A stretch of 9,068 bases of DNA from Selenomonadaceae bacterium (GTDB lineage: Bacteria > Bacillota > Negativicutes > Selenomonadales > Selenomonadaceae), in assembly GCA_016280345.1 (NCBI GenBank), contig JAEEGN010000151.1, positions 1-9,068 on the forward strand. Reading direction: 5' to 3'. Every line of letters starts with the position of its first letter. The first letter of the stretch is position 1. The notes under the pieces are model-generated. The model had not been told where the DNA came from, searched no databases, and saw only the letters and a list, made by a program, of their open reading frames with translations. The translations under genes were made by a program, and so were the position numbers. Of this stretch, positions 6,689 through 9,068 are shown one piece after another.

Positions 6689-8026
6689 ATGCGGATGTTT
6701 GACCTGATAACCAAGAAAAAACGTGGCGGCGAGTTGACGGTGGAAGAGATTGGTTCTCTGGTGCGGGGCTTTGTGAAGGGGGATATCCCCGATGAGCAGA
6801 TGTCCGCTTTCTTGATGGCCGTTTGGTTCCAGGGGATGACGGAACGCGAGACAGGCAATTTTACGCTGGCTATGCGCGATTCGGGAGATTGCGTTGATTT
6901 GTCGGCGATTTCCGGCTTCAAGGTGGATAAGCACAGTACGGGCGGTGTCGGTGACAAGACGACGCTGATCGTGCTGCCGGTTTTTGCCGCATGCGGTGGC
7001 GTGGCACCGAAGATGTCCGGACGCGGATTGGGGCATACCGGCGGTACCATTGACAAGCTGGAGGCGATTCCTGGTTTTCGGACGACCCTCAGCGAAACGG
7101 AATTCTTTGAAATCGTGAAACGGGAGGGACTGGCAATCACCGGGCAATCGGCGGAACTGGCGCCGGCGGACAAGAAGATTTATGCTTTGCGGGACGTCAC
7201 GGCGACAGTGGACAGCATACCGCTGATTGCATCCTCCATCATGAGCAAGAAGCTGGCAGCGGGCGCGGACGCGATTCTTTTGGACGTGACCGTCGGGAGT
7301 GGTGCTTTCATGAAGGAAGTGCCGGATGCTTTGCGGCTGGCGGAGACGATGGTCGCGATTGGTGAGGCGGCGGGAAAGCATACAGTTGCCTTGCTCACGG
7401 ACATGGACGCGCCGCTGGGCCTGGCGGTGGGAAATGCGATTGAGGTTGCGGAAGCAGTGCAGGTTTTGATTGGCAGTGGGCCGGAGGACCTCAAAACGGT
7501 ATCTCTGGCTCTGGCGGCCAATATGTTGGTGCTTAGCGGGCAGGGAGAATACGAGGTGTGCGCGGAAAAAGCGGCCAATGCTTTGTCCACCGGGCTGGCT
7601 TTTGACGCTTTCTGCCGGATGGTGGCGGCGCAGGGTGGTGATGTCTCCGCTGTCAAGGACGCCTGTAAGCTGCCCCAGGCCGCCTATAAGGAGACGGTCC
7701 GAGCCACCGGCGACGGGTACATCACGCATATCGACGCGGAGAAGATCGGTCTGGCCGCTATGGCGCTGGGGGCGGGACGTGAGAAGCAAGGCGAAAGCAT
7801 CGATATGGCCGCCGGTATCTATCTGAAGAAAAAGCCGGGGGATTTCGTCCGTGAAGGGGAGGAACTGGCGTTCCTTCTGACGAACGAGCAGGAACGATTT
7901 GCCATGGCCCGGTTTATCCTGGCTGACGCTTTCCGGGCGGGGGAAAAGCCGACGGAGGGACGTCCTCTTGTTTTGGCCCGGGTAACGAGGGAGAGGATCG
8001 AGACGTACTTGTCTACCGGTCGGTGA
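6689..8026 (+). CDS. pdp: Pyrimidine-nucleoside phosphorylase (thymidine/uridine phosphorylase type)
   Basis: The 445-residue product catalyses phosphorolysis of uridine, deoxyuridine and thymidine to the free base plus (deoxy)ribose-1-phosphate, the substrate of the preceding DeoB. The family signature SGRGLGHTGGTIDKLEA lies at 110-126 and the phosphate-binding KHSTGGVGDK at 81-90. Lys108, Arg168 (YALRD), Ser183 and Lys187 (MSKK) fall at the same numbers as the catalytic residues of Bacillus pyrimidine-nucleoside phosphorylase, which argues for a full-length enzyme and a correct start. The C-terminal PYNP_C domain (about residue 345 onward) is complete, ending near 440. AGGAGG (6675-6680) overlaps the deoB stop and lies 8 bases before the ATG, so the two genes are tightly coupled. 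Thymidine phosphorylase (deoA) is the near relative; the Firmicute setting favours the broader-specificity Pdp. Confidence 0.96.
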   Translation: MRMFDLITKKKRGGELTVEEIGSLVRGFVKGDIPDEQMSAFLMAVWFQGMTERETGNFTLAMRDSGDCVDLSAISGFKVDKHSTGGVGDKTTLIVLPVFAACGGVAPKMSGRGLGHTGGTIDKLEAIPGFRTTLSETEFFEIVKREGLAITGQSAELAPADKKIYALRDVTATVDSIPLIASSIMSKKLAAGADAILLDVTVGSGAFMKEVPDALRLAETMVAIGEAAGKHTVALLTDMDAPLGLAVGNAIEVAEAVQVLIGSGPEDLKTVSLALAANMLVLSGQGEYEVCAEKAANALSTGLAFDAFCRMVAAQGGDVSAVKDACKLPQAAYKETVRATGDGYITHIDAEKIGLAAMALGAGREKQGESIDMAAGIYLKKKPGDFVREGEELAFLLTNEQERFAMARFILADAFRAGEKPTEGRPLVLARVTRERIETYLSTGR

Positions 8027-8104
8027 GCGAGGGATGCCAGCTTTTTTCCAGTGTGGGATACTATGCTGAGAAATATGATATGTTTATTGGTGGGAGGTTT
8101 AACG

Positions 8105-8710
8105 ATGAAATGCGAATGCGCGGACTGCCCGACTCATGCTTGCTATACCAAGGGCGTCAACTGCACTGGCGTGGACCGGGAAAAAGCCAAAGCCGCCTAT
8201 ACGGAGGACGAGCTGGCTATCATGCGGGCGGCGGCCTATGTTGAAGGTACTTTTTACAGCAATATTACCCGGCTTCAGGAAATCGGAGAATTTGCCAAGG
8301 CGATGGGTTTCAAGAAACTTGGAATGGCGTTCTGTATCGGATTGAACGACGAAGCCCATTACATTGCCCGCTACTATCGGAAAGAGGGATTCACGTTTTA
8401 CAGCGTTTGTTGCAAGAACTGCAGCATCCCTAAGAAGGATTTGGGCTTGAAGCAGGTTAAGCCGGAACTCGAGCATGAAGCAATGTGCAATCCGAAGTGG
8501 CAGGCCGAATTCCTGGCGGAAAAAGGAACGGAACTTTTCATTTCCTGCGGGCTCTGCGTCGGCCACGACGCGATTTTCAACAAGAACTGCCCAGGCCCGG
8601 TTACGGCGCTGGTCGTCAAGGACCGTCTGCTGGCCCATAATCCGCTGGGGGCCATTTATTCGCGCTATTGGAAGCGGAAGCTGGGCATTCAGGACGAAGG
8701 CGAGGTTTGA
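8105..8710 (+). CDS. DUF1847 family cysteine-rich protein, function unknown
   Basis: This 201-residue soluble protein resembles the DUF1847 family, found mainly in anaerobic bacteria and archaea; the function is not established. It carries 13 cysteines: an N-terminal cluster (Cys3, 5, 8, 13, 20) that looks metal- or iron-sulfur-binding, Cys77 (AFCIGL), Cys102/103/106 (SVCCKNC), Cys128 (AMCNP), Cys148/151 (SCGLCVGHD) and Cys162. Other family-like segments are MGFKKLGMAF at 67-76 and VVKDRLLAHNPLGAIYSRY at 170-188. The start is ATG 8105, 6 bases after GGGAGGT (8092-8098); an in-frame GTG at 8051 lacks a good ribosome binding site and would add a hydrophobic stretch. It follows pdp after 78 bases with no clear terminator and precedes a small membrane protein by 10 bases. 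Cysteine spacing suggests a redox or metal role, which is inference. Confidence 0.85.
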   Translation: MKCECADCPTHACYTKGVNCTGVDREKAKAAYTEDELAIMRAAAYVEGTFYSNITRLQEIGEFAKAMGFKKLGMAFCIGLNDEAHYIARYYRKEGFTFYSVCCKNCSIPKKDLGLKQVKPELEHEAMCNPKWQAEFLAEKGTELFISCGLCVGHDAIFNKNCPGPVTALVVKDRLLAHNPLGAIYSRYWKRKLGIQDEGEV

Positions 8711-8720
8711 AGAGCGCGGC

Positions 8721-9062
8721 ATGAACAAGGTTAGTCTGTATTATGTCATCTCTTTTTTCTGGGCACTGGCGACCTCCCTGGGAAGCGTTGTCGGAGCCGG
8801 GATGTTCGCCAGCGGATACACGGAAGCCGTTCACGCCGGTGGGGCGGCCGGCCACCCAACGCCGCTGGCTTTTTTCCTTCCCCTGCTGGGTTTCGTCTTT
8901 CTTGGCGGGGTAACCTTTCTGATTTTTGATATCGTGTACGCTTTCGCGGTTCTGTCGCCGGAGACTGGCCGATTTAAGCATGCGGCCGGCAATTTGCTTT
9001 TCTATATCCTGGCGACGGTCGCGGTGCCGGTTATCCTGGCCGCAATGAGCTCGATGATTTAA
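8721..9062 (+). CDS. Small membrane protein of unknown function (about three transmembrane helices)
   Basis: This 113-residue protein is one I do not recognise. Hydrophobic segments lie near residues 6-29 (rich in small and aromatic residues), 47-78 (possibly one long or two closely spaced helices) and 90-112, and the protein ends almost directly after the last helix. The loop between the first two segments contains Gly, His and Pro (HAGGAAGHPTP), and the loop before the last contains PETGRFKH. The ATG is 10 bases after the DUF1847 stop. The ribosome binding site is poor: GAAGAG at 8709-8714 is the best match, so translation may depend on coupling to the DUF1847 gene. A longer in-frame reading from 8475 would run against the real DUF1847 frame and is not credible. 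Confidence 0.7.
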   Translation: MNKVSLYYVISFFWALATSLGSVVGAGMFASGYTEAVHAGGAAGHPTPLAFFLPLLGFVFLGGVTFLIFDIVYAFAVLSPETGRFKHAAGNLLFYILATVAVPVILAAMSSMI

Positions 9063-9068
9063 CGGTCG

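Noticed and set aside
6140..7789. 549-codon open frame on the minus strand across deoB and pdp
   Set aside because: It lies antisense to two clear enzymes, its translation is rich in Arg, His and Gln with no recognisable domain, and it arises from codon bias in the real genes.
8051..8104. GTG 8051 as an earlier start for the DUF1847 protein
   Set aside because: It has no ribosome binding site, while ATG 8105 has GGGAGGT 6 bases upstream and begins directly at the cysteine cluster.
8027..8104. Terminator between pdp and the DUF1847 gene (six-T run at 8042-8047)
   Set aside because: No stable stem precedes the T-run, so read-through seems more likely.
8475..8720. N-terminal extension of the last membrane protein, overlapping the DUF1847 gene
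   Set aside because: The extension is Arg/Ser-rich out-of-frame translation of DUF1847; the membrane protein proper begins at ATG 8721.

Overview
The window looks like chromosomal DNA from a moderately GC-rich Firmicute. A member of the Negativicutes is my best guess, from the mix of CarD, a DUF1847 protein, phosphopentomutase plus pyrimidine-nucleoside phosphorylase, strong AGGAGG ribosome binding sites and the general protein style. That placement is inference, because no rRNA or other phylogenetic marker is present. All supported genes lie on the + strand. I see no insertion sequence, integrase, phage gene, CRISPR array, tRNA or rRNA.

Layout. (1) Positions 1-1321 hold the 3' end of a ChbG/HpnK (YdjC)-type carbohydrate deacetylase. 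It overlaps by 8 bases a polytopic membrane protein of the lysylphosphatidylglycerol-synthase-TM / flippase-like family, and a strong intrinsic terminator follows. (2) Positions 1479-2111 hold a CarD-family RNA polymerase-binding regulator behind a clear extended -10 promoter and a leader of about 100 bases. It probably starts at an internal TTG. (3) Positions 2112-2554 are a 443-base noncoding gap with a perfect 12-bp inverted repeat. (4) Positions 2555-5288 hold an isochorismatase/nicotinamidase-like cysteine hydrolase and, 31 bases on, a membrane-bound diguanylate cyclase with two periplasmic solute-binding-like domains. A textbook terminator ends this unit. (5) Positions 5507-9062 hold phosphopentomutase (deoB), pyrimidine-nucleoside phosphorylase (pdp), a cysteine-rich DUF1847 protein and a small three-helix membrane protein, in one direction with short gaps.

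How the genes work together. DeoB and Pdp form a nucleoside salvage module: Pdp splits pyrimidine (deoxy)nucleosides to base plus (deoxy)ribose-1-phosphate, and DeoB moves the phosphate to C5. The first two genes probably belong to a lipid-linked sugar modification pathway whose upstream part is cut off. The hydrolase and cyclase pair suggests that sensing of an external small molecule is tied to c-di-GMP signalling and to metabolism of an amide-type substrate. The DUF1847 protein and its membrane neighbour are the least understood part of the window. Most of the window is ordinary housekeeping; I found no strong evidence of a wholly new system.
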